34,751 nt of DNA from assembly GCA_013140995.1 (NCBI GenBank), contig JABFRX010000150.1, forward strand, positions 1 to 34,751. The letters run 5' to 3'. Below are positions 7,941 to 16,382 of the stretch, in pieces (within the stretch, counting starts at the first letter, position 1; every line of letters begins with the position of its first letter). The position numbers and the translations under genes were made by a program. The DNA is from Alphaproteobacteria bacterium. Lineage in GTDB: Bacteria > Pseudomonadota > Alphaproteobacteria > Micropepsales > Micropepsaceae. Under the pieces are notes generated by a model, which was given only the letters and a program-made list of their open reading frames with translations, did not search any database and had not been told where the DNA came from.

Positions 7941-8630
7941 ATGTCCCGCGCACAGCGCCTTCTCGAGTTGATCCAGGTCCTACGCCGGCATCGGCGGCCG
8001 GTTGCCGGCGCCGTGCTGGCCGACGAGGTTGGCGTATCATTGCGCACTCTCTATCGCGACGTGGAAACCTTGAAGGCGCAAGGCGCATCCATCGATGGCG
8101 AAGCAGGCGTGGGCTATGTGCTCCGCCCGGGCTTCATGCTGCCGCCGCTGATGTTCTCCGAGGAAGAGATCGAAGCGCTGGTGCTCGGTTCGCGTTGGGT
8201 TTCGGAACGTGCGGACGGATCCCTCGCCAACGCCGCGCGCAACGCGCTCGCTAAGATCGGCGCAGTGCTGCCCGACGATCTCAAAGACGGCATCGATTCC
8301 TCGGGGCTGCTGATCGGCCCCGGTCAGCCGATCGCCGCCGGTGACGTCGAACTCGCAGCGATCCGCGACGCAATCCGCTCTGAGTACAAGATGCAGATCG
8401 CCTACGCCGACGAACGTGGGCGCGCGACCAAGCGGACCGTCTGGCCGATCGCGCTCGCCTTCTATGACCGCGTGCGCGTCGTCGTTGCGTGGTGCGAACT
8501 GCGCCAAGGCTATCGCCATTTTAGAACCGACCGCATCACGGCGCTCAAACCGGCACCGAAGCGTTACCCGCGCCGCCGCGCCGCTCTGCTCAAAGAATGG
8601 CGCACGCTTCGCGACATCCCCGAACAATGA
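7941..8630 (+). CDS. YafY-type transcriptional regulator (HTH plus WYL domain)
   Basis: A 229-residue regulator. Residues 1-65 form a DeoR-like winged helix-turn-helix (RLLELIQVLRRHRRPV, then VSLRTLYRDVETL as recognition helix), and residues 135-205 a WYL sensor domain (IRSEYKMQIAYADERG, WPIALAFYDRVRVVVAWCEL, YRHFRTDRI). The family usually represses itself and adjacent genes in response to an unidentified ligand. The protein is divergent from ahcY and followed 85 bp later by a MAPEG gene whose promoter carries the same palindromic motif as the regulator's own promoter, so MAPEG is the likely target. The ATG has no clear ribosome site; see the promoter entry. Confidence 0.9.
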   Translation: MSRAQRLLELIQVLRRHRRPVAGAVLADEVGVSLRTLYRDVETLKAQGASIDGEAGVGYVLRPGFMLPPLMFSEEEIEALVLGSRWVSERADGSLANAARNALAKIGAVLPDDLKDGIDSSGLLIGPGQPIAAGDVELAAIRDAIRSEYKMQIAYADERGRATKRTVWPIALAFYDRVRVVVAWCELRQGYRHFRTDRITALKPAPKRYPRRRAALLKEWRTLRDIPEQ

Positions 8631-8631
8631 C

Positions 8632-8652
8632 TGCTGACAATAATTGACAGCA
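8632..8652 (+). promoter_or_regulatory. Second copy of the WYL-regulator operator, before the MAPEG gene
   Basis: TGCTGACAA, spacer TAA, TTGACAGCA: the same 9-3-9 arrangement as 7898-7918, differing only at the sixth base of each arm and the spacer. The right arm contains a consensus -35 box (TTGACA at 8644-8649), so a bound regulator would block RNA polymerase. A good -10 box was not found at the ideal distance. Confidence 0.55.
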
Positions 8653-8715
8653 TAACGCTGTAGAGCTCTCCCCACCGGCGCTCGATTCCGCGTCCCGGCA
8701 AGGAGAGCGAAACTC

Positions 8716-9150
8716 ATGCAAAGTCCGATACTTGCGCCGGCCGCCATACTGGCACTCTGGTCGATGGTGGTGCTGATCTGGGTTACGGTGACGCGATTTG
8801 CAGCGATCGCGCGCCTAAACAAGGATCAACTCCGCACGCTATCAAAAGCCGGAACCCGCGGACCGGATCTCGAGCGCGTCCTTCCCGAAAGCGTGAACTG
8901 GAAATCCCACAACTACACGCACCTAATGGAACAACCGACGGTCTTCTATGCGGCGGTCGTCATCCTGGCGCTCGCAGACGCCGGAGGCGAGGTCAACACG
9001 GCACTCGCGTGGAGCTACACCGCACTGCGCGTTCTGCACAGCATTTGGCAAGCAACGGTCAACAAGCTCCCGGTTCGCATGCTGCTCTTTACGACGTCGA
9101 GCCTCTGCCTGATAGCGTTGGCAATCAACGCCGCCCGCGCAACACTCTGA
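8716..9150 (+). CDS. MAPEG family membrane protein
   Basis: A 144-residue integral membrane protein with four hydrophobic segments (about 5-30, 74-90, 92-110, 120-140). The pattern NWKSHNYTHLMEQPTVFYA followed by ALRVLHSIWQ is characteristic of the bacterial MAPEG family (membrane-associated proteins in eicosanoid and glutathione metabolism). Bacterial members are generally uncharacterised, and some have glutathione transferase or peroxidase activity. AGGAGAG lies about 9 bases before the ATG. Its promoter carries the operator shared with the upstream WYL regulator, so expression is probably controlled by that protein. Confidence 0.88.
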   Translation: MQSPILAPAAILALWSMVVLIWVTVTRFAAIARLNKDQLRTLSKAGTRGPDLERVLPESVNWKSHNYTHLMEQPTVFYAAVVILALADAGGEVNTALAWSYTALRVLHSIWQATVNKLPVRMLLFTTSSLCLIALAINAARATL

Positions 9151-9162
9151 GCACGTGAAGCC

Positions 9163-9732
9163 TCACTCCATCGCACACGCCGGCACATCGCCCTCGCGCG
9201 GTTTCGGCGCGGTCGCGCACACCGCGTCCCACCACGGCATGATGAACTCGCTCACGCGGTCGTTGCGCATGGCGAGCGTTTGAATGTCCGGCTTCACAGG
9301 TGCTTGCGTTTCGTTAGACCATTTTGCCTGCTGCTCGCAGGCCAACTTGCGCAGATCACGAGGCACGCGTTTGCGCTTGCAGGCGGCACCCGCATCCGCC
9401 AGGAACTCCGCCGTCACGCTCGCCTGATAACGCGCCAAGTCCTCACGCTTTTTCGCTTCATCCTCGGCGTCCGTCGGAAAGCTCATGTCGTCCTTGGGTT
9501 CCGGTAGCTTCAGAATCTCGCGCACCTGCCCCAGCATGACACCATAACGCCCAGCCATGATCGTCATCTCCCAGAGTTGCGCCGACTCCGCTTCCGCGCG
9601 CACCTCGGCGTGCTCCGCCGCGTCGCCGTACGAGAAGAACTCCGACATGTCGGCACAGCCGCTAAGAACGGCAATCGCAACACTGGCCAACACTACGCGC
9701 AACGAACCCCGACGACCGTCCATGAGTGACAT
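9163..9732 (-). CDS. Hypothetical lipoprotein
   Basis: A protein of 189 residues with a basic N-terminus, a hydrophobic stretch and a lipobox (VLSGC, Cys26), so it should be lipidated and exported. The mature part is hydrophilic and mostly helical, with a cysteine-containing region (AACKRKRVPRDLRKLACE) and C-terminal WWDAVCAT and PACAME. I do not recognise a family. Both ATG 9732 and ATG 9723 are possible; 9732 has GGAA about 6 bases upstream. It lies downstream of the cold-shock gene on the same strand but is separated from it by a strong terminator. Confidence 0.7.
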   Translation of the reverse strand: MSLMDGRRGSLRVVLASVAIAVLSGCADMSEFFSYGDAAEHAEVRAEAESAQLWEMTIMAGRYGVMLGQVREILKLPEPKDDMSFPTDAEDEAKKREDLARYQASVTAEFLADAGAACKRKRVPRDLRKLACEQQAKWSNETQAPVKPDIQTLAMRNDRVSEFIMPWWDAVCATAPKPREGDVPACAME

Positions 9733-9779
9733 CCTGTTTCCGCGAGTTCGTGTGCATCAAATCACCTTTCGCATGCAAC

Positions 9780-9807
9780 AAAAAGGGGCGGCCCGAAGGA
9801 CCACCCC
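9780..9807 (-). terminator. Rho-independent terminator of the cold-shock gene
   Basis: On the minus strand GGGGTGGTCC, loop TTC, GGGCCGCCCC (complement of 9785-9807) forms a 10-bp stem with two G-U pairs, followed by five T residues (9780-9784). It lies 27 bp after the cold-shock stop codon. Confidence 0.85.
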
Positions 9808-9834
9808 AAAAGTTCAATCAACAGTTCGCAAGCT

Positions 9835-10044
9835 TTAAGCCGCGCGCAGATTGACCGCCTTTGGACCGCGGGCATCGGCTTCCGTATCGAAAGCGATGCG
9901 TTGGCCTTCGTTGAGCGAGCGCCAGCCGGCCTTTTCAACGGCGGAGATATGGACGAACACGTCCTTTCCACCGCCTTCCGGCGAGATGAAGCCAAAGCCC
10001 TTTGTGGCGTTGAAGAATTTGACCGTTCCGGTCTTCTGCGACAT
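9835..10044 (-). CDS. Cold-shock protein (CspA family)
   Basis: A 69-residue single cold-shock domain, an RNA chaperone that melts mRNA secondary structure. Both RNA-binding motifs are present: KGFGFI (RNP1) and VFVHIS (RNP2). The start is ATG 10044 ([11 protein letters not shown]); the TTG three codons upstream is not needed. GAGG lies about 11 bases before it. The roughly 200 bases upstream hold no gene and may include a long 5' untranslated region, as is common for cold-shock genes; I could not define a specific thermosensor structure. A terminator follows the gene. Confidence 0.96.
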   Translation of the reverse strand: MSQKTGTVKFFNATKGFGFISPEGGGKDVFVHISAVEKAGWRSLNEGQRIAFDTEADARGPKAVNLRAA

Positions 10045-10251
10045 GCGATTCAAGTCCTCATGCTATGCAGTCGGGTTCCACGCGTGCGACATGCCCGCGC
10101 GTCGTGAAAGGCTATGCGATGAATGGGAACCGTCCTGCACGAAGGCGTGATCCGCCACCGTCAGTCTTGCCCGCACTTCACTTTGTGCAGCCGTCACCCA
10201 GAAAAAATAAGGTCAATCCCACACGGTGACAAGTGCCTCTGGGGCGCAGAT

Positions 10252-11139
10252 TTACGGGCCTGTGACCTTGTAACCTTTGGCTCGCAACATGGCGACGACG
10301 CTGTCGCGGCCGACCAAATGCCCGGCGCCGACCGTGACAAAATGGGTCTTGCCCGAGGCCAGCATGGCTTTCAGCTTCGGCACCCAATTCCGGTTCCGCC
10401 CGACCAGCAATTGCGCGCGCAGCTGCGGCACCTCGGCAAATCCTTCGTCGAGAACTTTCGCAAGATGTGCCGTGTCCCCGCTCGCCCATGCATTGGCCAG
10501 GACGAGCGGCATGTCGGGTTCTTCCAGAACGCCGCGCACGGTCGCCGTCAGGTACGCAATCTCGCCGTGCCGGCTGAGCGCTGAAAAATTCGAGAGCTGC
10601 TCTTCCACGGTCTCAAGATAAGCGAGTTCTGCGCGCCGTTCCTTCGCATCTTGCTCGATCACGTGATCGACGCCGTAAAACGAAGAGAACCCGGCTTTGA
10701 TATAGCTGTAGAGTTCGAGATAGACGGCAGCAAGCCACGGCCGCAACGGCTCCAGCATCTTCGGCGGATACTGCACGCTCCACGCAGCGTCTTGCAGATC
10801 GGCATGCACTTTCGCTGGCAACACGTCGGCCAGCGTCTTGCCGAACGGAAGACGGCCGGACTTCTCGACAAACCGCATCATCGCGCCGCCGCCTTCGTCA
10901 AGCGGCGCTTCGAACACGAACACTTGCGATTCCTTGCGCGCGCTGTCGAGCGCCGGATAAGTCCACTTCGTGTGCGGCGGCAGCAAATGCAACGAGCCGA
11001 AGAGATAGAGCTTCTTTCCGTCGCGCTCGACGACCCACATCGCCGGGGTCGCGACATCGAGCACCGGCGGCGCCTCTGCCCACGCCAGCGGCGCGCACGC
11101 GATCAGAAACGCGACAACGGCAATCCAGACGAACTTCAT
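10252..11139 (-). CDS. TraB/GumN family protein, secreted
   Basis: A 295-residue protein with a signal peptide (cleavage after AWA, about residue 21) and a TraB/GumN-type erythromycin-esterase-like fold. Diagnostic motifs are LFGSLHLLPP near residue 47 (conserved GxxH) and FVTVGAGHLVG near residue 268. A PrgY/TraB-type metal-dependent protease activity has been proposed for the fold, but bacterial GumN-like members are mostly uncharacterised. The ATG overlaps the stop of the HPr gene by four bases (ATGA), implying translational coupling to the PTS genes. No strong terminator follows; a T-rich run (10202-10207 complement) lies downstream without a good stem. Confidence 0.87.
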   Translation of the reverse strand: MKFVWIAVVAFLIACAPLAWAEAPPVLDVATPAMWVVERDGKKLYLFGSLHLLPPHTKWTYPALDSARKESQVFVFEAPLDEGGGAMMRFVEKSGRLPFGKTLADVLPAKVHADLQDAAWSVQYPPKMLEPLRPWLAAVYLELYSYIKAGFSSFYGVDHVIEQDAKERRAELAYLETVEEQLSNFSALSRHGEIAYLTATVRGVLEEPDMPLVLANAWASGDTAHLAKVLDEGFAEVPQLRAQLLVGRNRNWVPKLKAMLASGKTHFVTVGAGHLVGRDSVVAMLRAKGYKVTGP

Positions 11140-11423
11140 GAATCTTCACCGAACTTGGACGCAACCAACTGAGCAAGAGCTTCCAAAGCCGACTCCGCTT
11201 CGCGGCCGGTGGCGGATACCGCGATCTCGCTGCCGATACCCGCACCCAGCATCATAAGTCCCATGATGGAAGTGCCCAGAACCGCGCTGCCATCCTTGGC
11301 AACGGTCACCTGCGCATCGAACTTCGCCGCGCACTGCACGAACTTCGCCGACGCACGCGCATGCAATCCCTTGGTATTGACGATCGTAAGAACGCGCGAG
11401 AGCGAGCTTTCGCCTTCAACCAC
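11136..11423 (-). CDS. ptsH: Phosphocarrier protein HPr
   Basis: A 95-residue HPr. It carries the active-site histidine in NTKGLHARASAKF (His21) and the regulatory serine in LGTSIMGLMML (Ser52), the residue phosphorylated by HprK. The GTG at 11423 is chosen because AAGGA lies 8 bases upstream; it overlaps the end of the EIIA gene by 8 bases, so translation is likely coupled. In this pathway HPr takes phosphate from EI(Ntr), encoded elsewhere, and passes it to EIIA proteins; no sugar permease is present, so the role is regulatory. The 3' end overlaps the TraB/GumN gene. Confidence 0.95.
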   Translation of the reverse strand: MVEGESSLSRVLTIVNTKGLHARASAKFVQCAAKFDAQVTVAKDGSAVLGTSIMGLMMLGAGIGSEIAVSATGREAESALEALAQLVASKFGEDS

Positions 11424-11817
11424 TCGCCAGTTCCTTCGACGCGACGCGGATATACTTGCGGCCCGCCTCCTGCGCCTTATCGACGGCCTCGCCCAACGTC
11501 GCGTTCGAACGAACCGAGGCAAGCTTGATCAGCATGGGCAGATTGACGCCTGCGATCACTTCGATCTTCCCCGACCCCATCGCCGAGATGGCGAGGTTTG
11601 ACGGCGTACCGCCGAACATGTCGGTCAGCAAAATAACGCCTTCGCCGGAGTCGACCGTCTTGATCGCTTCCAGAATCTCTTCGCGCCGCGCTTCCATATC
11701 GTCCTGCGGCCCGATGCAGACGGTGCGAAAGGCTTGCTGCGGTCCCACGACATGCTCGGTCGCAGCCTTAAGCTCGTCGGCCAGGCGGCCGTGCGTAACC
11801 AGAAGAACGCCGATCAT
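11416..11817 (-). CDS. manX: PTS EIIA component, mannose family
   Basis: A 133-residue EIIA(Man)-type protein. The phosphorylated histidine is His9 in VLLVTHGRLA; the conserved GVILLTDMFGGTPSNLA follows in mid-protein. It is a stand-alone EIIA without IIB, IIC or IID domains. In Alphaproteobacteria such orphan EIIA(Man) proteins pair with HPr and HprK in a regulatory phosphorelay rather than sugar uptake. It lies between hprK (112 bp gap with a hairpin) and HPr (8 bp overlap). The symbol manX follows rhizobial usage and does not imply mannose transport. Confidence 0.93.
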   Translation of the reverse strand: MIGVLLVTHGRLADELKAATEHVVGPQQAFRTVCIGPQDDMEARREEILEAIKTVDSGEGVILLTDMFGGTPSNLAISAMGSGKIEVIAGVNLPMLIKLASVRSNATLGEAVDKAQEAGRKYIRVASKELASG

Positions 11818-11840
11818 AGATTTAGATGCACTCCAACCGC

Positions 11841-11854
11841 CGCCCCTCGGGGCG
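11841..11854. other. Hairpin between hprK and the EIIA gene
   Basis: CGCCCC and GGGGCG face each other around two bases, giving a compact GC hairpin in the 112-bp gap. Flanking CGCCGC (11838-11843) and GCGGCG (11861-11866) allow an alternative larger stem. There is no T-run, so it is not a standard terminator. It may stabilise the downstream mRNA. Confidence 0.35.
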
Positions 11855-11928
11855 CTTAAGGCGGCGACCTACATAGTCTGCTTCGTGACACACCTCAACG
11901 CGCCGGGTCCGCCAGGAACGTGGATTGG

Positions 11929-12345
11929 CTACGGCGCCGGGAGCTGCGACAGCACGAACCGCAGTTTTGCGGGCGTAGATGCCTCAAAAGGCGCAAGTTC
12001 GATGAGCGGAATCTGAACGGCAGACCCCGGCAATGACCAACTGCGCCGCTCCGGCATTCGCTCCGGCGCGGGCGCAAGCTCCACCGCAAGTACCAACCGC
12101 GCCGCCCGCTTGGTCGCCACGGGAACGATCCCGTGCCCGCGCGCCTCGATCAACCCCGCAATCTTCGCCGGAGCGGTAACCCAAAGTTCCTCACCACGCA
12201 GTTCGATGTCGGTCTGATCGTCGGCCACAAGCAACGCGCCATCCGCGATCAACCGAAGCGCAAGGTCACTCTTCCCCGCCCCCGGCGGACCAAGGATCAA
12301 AACCCCAAGCCCCACGATGTCGACGGTGGTCGCGTGCACCAGCAT
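11929..12345 (-). CDS. hprK: HPr kinase/phosphorylase, short alphaproteobacterial form
   Basis: A 138-residue protein matching only the C-terminal catalytic domain of the Gram-positive enzyme (about 310 residues). The Walker A motif GPPGAGKS is at residues 19-26, and the HprK signature appears as AGLIEARGHGIVPV. The missing N-terminal domain is normal for Alphaproteobacteria. The enzyme phosphorylates Ser52 of HPr and can remove the phosphate, tying PTS state to metabolism. It follows chvG with a gap of 5 bp, so it is in the same transcript as the two-component system. Confidence 0.95.
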   Translation of the reverse strand: MLVHATTVDIVGLGVLILGPPGAGKSDLALRLIADGALLVADDQTDIELRGEELWVTAPAKIAGLIEARGHGIVPVATKRAARLVLAVELAPAPERMPERRSWSLPGSAVQIPLIELAPFEASTPAKLRFVLSQLPAP

Positions 12346-12350
12346 TGCCG

Positions 12351-14069
12351 CTAACTCTGTGGCGCGAGCGGCAACTCGATCGTAAATCGCGCACCGGTCA
12401 CCTTACCCGCATCATCTCGAATGTTCACCGCAAAAATCCGTCCGCCATGCACCTCGACGATCTGGCGCGAGATCGACAAACCCAAGCCCGAGTTCTTCCC
12501 GAACCCGTGCGACGGCGGACGCTCCGTGTAGAACCGCCGAAACACCGTTTCCAAATTCTCCTCCGGAATCCCCGGTCCCTGATCGTCGATCGTGATGATC
12601 GCGCGCCCGTCCACCGGCGTGGCGGCAATCCTGATCTCGCCGTTCTTCGGCGAGAACGACACCGCGTTTTCGATCACATTGCGGAACACCTGCGCCAGCG
12701 GCCCGTCGAGCCCGCGCACGACGAACGTATCGACCGGCAGATCCAACTTGAATTTCGGCAGGTCCGGCTTGTCCGGATCGTCGAACATTTGCGTCATCGC
12801 GCCGATCAAACCGGCGATATCGACGTCGGCCGCCCGTTCGCGCGAAAGCTCCGCGTCGAGCCGCGACGCATCCGCGATGTCGGTGATCAACTTGTCGAGC
12901 CGACGAACATCGTCACGGACAACACTCATCAACTTGCGCCGCTTCTCCTCGTCGGACGTGCGTTGCAGCGTCTCGATTGCGCTGCCGACCGATGTCAGCG
13001 GGTTCTTGATCTCGTGCGCGACGTCGGCCGCAAACTGCTCGATCGCATCCATGCGCGCATAGAGCGCCGACGTCATCGACCTGAGCGACACCGAAAGGTC
13101 GCCGATCTCGTCCGCCCTGCTGGCCAAGTTGGGTATCACGCTCAACTGCCGCTCACCGCGACGGACAGCATCCGCACCGTCTGACAGCGCCCGCACAGGC
13201 CCCGTCACGTGATAAAGCAGAAACCCCGACGCCGCGGCGAGGATAAGGAACGCGATAACGGCCGCCAGCAACAGCTGCAGCCACTCCTGCCTGAGCGCAT
13301 CGTCGATGTCGCCGGCTTCCGTCGACAGCATCAAAACGCCCATGATGAACTGAAGCCGCCGGATCGGCACCGCGACCGAAACGATCAAATTGCCTTCCGC
13401 GTTGATCCGCTCCGCCGATCCAGGCTCGCCCTTCTCCAGAACCTTGCGGACTTCCTCGTAGTTCCGCCCGCTCTGCTGCGGGTCGTCATTGACGACAGGC
13501 GGCAAATCCTTGCCCGGCCGCAGCGCATAGACGTTCTGCTTCACACCTCGCTCGATCTCGGCAAGCACGTCGATCTGCCCGGGCGGCGGCAGTTGGGTGA
13601 CGGTCACTTGATTGCGCGTCAGAATAAACCGCGTGTCCTGCAGCGGCTCGCCCGCGCGCGAAAACACACGCGCGCGCATGCCGGTGGGGCCGACGAGAAG
13701 CTTCAAAACGTCCGCCGCTTTGTTCGCGTCGATATCGGTCGCCGCGTCCTCGTCTTCCGGGACATCGCCCTTCGCGGCGTAACGCGCGAGCGCAGCCGAC
13801 ACGATCTCCGCCTGCGCCATGAGCGACTTCACGCGCTCTTCGGCGAGGCTAACACGAACAGCCTGCACCCAATAAACGCCGACGACGAACAACACGAGTG
13901 CGCCGATGTTAAATAGCAGCACCTGAACGGTCAGCGCCGACAACCAACGCCGCGGCCGGGCGCCCATACCGGTCGGGCGCGATTTCGGTACAAAGAGACC
14001 GTCGAACCAGCGGGCGAACCGCCCAACCTGTTTCTCTTCGTCTGGCTCTACCGGGTCTGCTGCACTCAA
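12351..14069 (-). CDS. chvG: ChvG/ExoS-type sensor histidine kinase
   Basis: A 572-residue membrane sensor kinase: cytoplasmic N-terminus, TM1 near residues 47-69, a periplasmic region of about 190 residues (the ChvG sensor domain, with [11 protein letters not shown]), TM2 near 265-287, HAMP, and HisKA with the phosphoacceptor His352 in [13 protein letters not shown]. HATPase motifs are [13 protein letters not shown] (N), IDDQGPGIP (G1) and GLGLSIS (G2). In rhizobia and Agrobacterium it senses acidity and envelope state, is restrained by the periplasmic protein ExoR, and phosphorylates ChvI. The start codon overlaps the chvI stop by four bases; hprK follows. Confidence 0.95.
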   Translation of the reverse strand: MSAADPVEPDEEKQVGRFARWFDGLFVPKSRPTGMGARPRRWLSALTVQVLLFNIGALVLFVVGVYWVQAVRVSLAEERVKSLMAQAEIVSAALARYAAKGDVPEDEDAATDIDANKAADVLKLLVGPTGMRARVFSRAGEPLQDTRFILTRNQVTVTQLPPPGQIDVLAEIERGVKQNVYALRPGKDLPPVVNDDPQQSGRNYEEVRKVLEKGEPGSAERINAEGNLIVSVAVPIRRLQFIMGVLMLSTEAGDIDDALRQEWLQLLLAAVIAFLILAAASGFLLYHVTGPVRALSDGADAVRRGERQLSVIPNLASRADEIGDLSVSLRSMTSALYARMDAIEQFAADVAHEIKNPLTSVGSAIETLQRTSDEEKRRKLMSVVRDDVRRLDKLITDIADASRLDAELSRERAADVDIAGLIGAMTQMFDDPDKPDLPKFKLDLPVDTFVVRGLDGPLAQVFRNVIENAVSFSPKNGEIRIAATPVDGRAIITIDDQGPGIPEENLETVFRRFYTERPPSHGFGKNSGLGLSISRQIVEVHGGRIFAVNIRDDAGKVTGARFTIELPLAPQS

Positions 14070-14767
14070 GCTTCTATGTACTTGTAACCGACGCCGTAGA
14101 GCGTCTGGATCGAATCGAATTGTTCGTCGACGACCTTGAACTTCTTGCGAAGCCGCTTGATGTGGCTATCGATCGTGCGGTCGTCGACATAGACCTGATC
14201 GTCGTAGGCCGCGTCCATCAGGTTGTCGCGGCTCTTCACGAAGCCGGGCCGTTGCGCCAGCGCTTGCAAGATCAAAAACTCGGTCACCGTCAACTGCACG
14301 TCTTTGCTGTCCCAACTGCACGAGTGGCGCTGCGAGTCGAGCGTAAGCTTGCCCCGCGTCATCACCTCTTTCGCACCGGCGGCAGCCGCCGGCATTCCGC
14401 GCGCTTCCGCCCGGCGCAAAACCGCACGCACGCGCTGCAGCAACAGACGCTGCGAAAATGGCTTTTTGATGTAATCGTCTGCGCCCATGGAAAGGCCCAA
14501 CGCCTCGTCCACCTCGTCGTCCTTCGACGTCAGGAAAATCACCGGCAGATCCGACGCCTGCCGCAAACGCCGGAGTACCTCATGCCCGTCCATCCGCGGC
14601 ATCTTGATGTCGAGGATGGCGAGCGAGGGCGGCGTCGCCTGCAACGCGGTCAATGCCTGCGCACCGTCGTTGTAGGTGCGCACCTGATAGCCTTCCGCCT
14701 CCAGCGCCATCGAAAGCGAGGAGAGAATGTTCCGGTCGTCGTCGACAAGTGCGATTGTGGTCGTCAT
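14066..14767 (-). CDS. chvI: ChvI-type response regulator
   Basis: A 233-residue OmpR-family response regulator. The receiver domain (about residues 4-118) has the acidic pocket ALVDDD, the phosphorylation site Asp53 in [13 protein letters not shown] and the Lys in FLTSKDDE. The C-terminal winged helix (about 140-230) ends in [18 protein letters not shown] and the typical tail GVGYKYIEA. Together with ChvG it controls envelope, exopolysaccharide and acid-response genes in related bacteria. A -10-like TATATT lies about 40 bases upstream (complement of 14798-14803), in the 54-bp gap after the MATE gene, so it may have its own promoter. Confidence 0.96.
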   Translation of the reverse strand: MTTTIALVDDDRNILSSLSMALEAEGYQVRTYNDGAQALTALQATPPSLAILDIKMPRMDGHEVLRRLRQASDLPVIFLTSKDDEVDEALGLSMGADDYIKKPFSQRLLLQRVRAVLRRAEARGMPAAAAGAKEVMTRGKLTLDSQRHSCSWDSKDVQLTVTEFLILQALAQRPGFVKSRDNLMDAAYDDQVYVDDRTIDSHIKRLRKKFKVVDEQFDSIQTLYGVGYKYIEA

Positions 14768-14821
14768 GAGCCCGATGCCGCCTCGTGAATCTGTCTGCCG
14801 AATATAAGCACCCGCCGCCCG

Positions 14822-16207
14822 CTACGCACGCGCGATGGCGCGCGCCGATACCAGGCGAAAGCGCAGGCCAAGCAGTACCAGCGAAACGAGCATCGCGAGG
14901 CTTATCCCCAAGATTAACCCTACAACGCCGATTCCCGCCGGAAAAGCGAGGGCATAGGCGACCGGAACGCCCACCACCCAGAACGCAATCCCGTGCAAAA
15001 GCGCCGGCCAGCGCACGTCGCCCATGCCGCGCAATGCCCCCATCGTGATAGTCATCACGCCGTCGAAAACGATCATCAGAGCGGCCGCTTGAAGCGTCAG
15101 CCGCGAGATCGCCCAAACAGCCTCATCGTCGACATAGATCGCGCTGATCGTCTGCGGCAACAACAAGACCACAAGCCCGAAGGCGCTCATCAAGACAAAG
15201 CCCAAGAATATGCCGGCGAGACCGGCGCGCGCGATTCGCTCGTGCGCATGCGCACCCACCGCGTGACCTACCCGAACGGCGGTGGCAGCCGACATCCCGA
15301 CAGCCGTCATGAACATCACGCCGTTGAAATTGAACGTCAGAAGATGGGCCGCAGCAGCCGTGGCGCCCAAGTGCCCGGACATGAACGTCAGCGCGCTTAG
15401 TGCCCCCGCCTCGAGACCCAGCGCGATTGAGATCGGGGCACCGAGCTTCAAGATGCGCACGACGCGCGCCCAAAGCCCTGCGAACGGCGACCTGACGCCG
15501 TAGGAAGCCTGCTCTCGCATGAGGACGATGAATGCCAGCATAGCTGCGAAACTAAGCCACCGGATAGCCGACGTCGTCATCACTGCACCGACGGCGCCCA
15601 TCGGCGTCACCCAACCGAACCACCCAAGAACGCAAATTCCGTCGGCCAAGATGTTCAGCACGTTCGCGGCAAGCATGACGACCATGCCGACAAACGGCCG
15701 CTTGATCGATTCGAGAAAGTACCCGCACGCCACATAGAGCAGCATCGGCGGCAGGCCCCAAGCGAATTGCAGCGACACGCGGCCCGCGCCATTCGCAAGG
15801 TCGGGATCGAGACCCGTCGCCCGCAACGCCGGTTCCACCAGAAAGAAGACGCCAGCAAAGAGAAGGCCCAACGTCCCGGCGATGGTCATCGCCGCCTTCC
15901 AGGCTTCGCCGCAAGCGATCTTCTCGCCGGCCCCGTAAGCCTGCGCGATGAGCACCATCGAACCTTGCAAAAGGCCGATGGCAATCATCATCATCACCGA
16001 CTGCGCAGCGAACCCTTGTGCCAAAAAAGCGAGTTCCGCCGCGCCGCTGCGCCCCGTCATGATGGAATCGACAAACACCATGAAGATGATGCCCGCGCGC
16101 GCGACCATCACCGGGGCCGCCAGCCGTAGCGTCGGCCAGCCGTCTTCGCGCCAAAGGCGCAACACGGCATCGGCCTTGGCCGACGTGGCGGCCCTGTACT
16201 GCTGCAT
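14822..16207 (-). CDS. MATE family efflux transporter
   Basis: A 461-residue polytopic membrane protein with about twelve hydrophobic helices in two homologous halves, as in NorM/DinF-type multidrug and toxic compound extrusion transporters. Typical segments are LRLAAPVMVARAGIIFM at the N-terminus, VMFMTAVGMSAATAVRVGHA in the second half, and GALRGMGDVRWPAL. It would export cationic compounds in exchange for Na+ or H+. It sits between chvI and pckA, which are often close together in rhizobia, and 54 bp upstream of chvI on the same strand; the substrate cannot be inferred. Confidence 0.92.
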   Translation of the reverse strand: MQQYRAATSAKADAVLRLWREDGWPTLRLAAPVMVARAGIIFMVFVDSIMTGRSGAAELAFLAQGFAAQSVMMMIAIGLLQGSMVLIAQAYGAGEKIACGEAWKAAMTIAGTLGLLFAGVFFLVEPALRATGLDPDLANGAGRVSLQFAWGLPPMLLYVACGYFLESIKRPFVGMVVMLAANVLNILADGICVLGWFGWVTPMGAVGAVMTTSAIRWLSFAAMLAFIVLMREQASYGVRSPFAGLWARVVRILKLGAPISIALGLEAGALSALTFMSGHLGATAAAAHLLTFNFNGVMFMTAVGMSAATAVRVGHAVGAHAHERIARAGLAGIFLGFVLMSAFGLVVLLLPQTISAIYVDDEAVWAISRLTLQAAALMIVFDGVMTITMGALRGMGDVRWPALLHGIAFWVVGVPVAYALAFPAGIGVVGLILGISLAMLVSLVLLGLRFRLVSARAIARA

Positions 16208-16340
16208 GTGCGAAGCGCGCCGGATGGGTGGTTAAGTTGTTGAGGGTATTCCTGGCACCGCGCCCCTGCGGCGGCCAGAGTCTTGTTGCCTCAGCGGATG
16301 CGGTGCCCATATGTTGCCGCTCTTTGTCATTGAGAAATGC

Positions 16341-16364
16341 CGCGGTTCCGCTAGGAGAACCGCG
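16341..16364 (+). promoter_or_regulatory. Hairpin or operator in the pckA leader
   Basis: CGCGGTTC and GAACCGCG form a perfect 8-bp inverted repeat with the 8-base loop CGCTAGGA, ending 18 bases before the pckA ATG. It may be an RNA hairpin in the leader or a dimeric repressor site. The rest of the 175-bp gap from the MATE gene (16208-16340) must hold both divergent promoters; I see no clear -35/-10 pair. Confidence 0.45.
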
Positions 16365-16382
16365 CACCGGAGAGCTTGACGA

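Noticed and set aside
10202-10254. A Rho-independent terminator after the TraB/GumN gene
   Set aside because: A T-run exists on the minus strand but the preceding stem is only about four base pairs.
16250-16280. TGGCAC...CTGC resembling a sigma-54 promoter before pckA
   Set aside because: The GG to GC spacing is two bases too long for a -24/-12 element.
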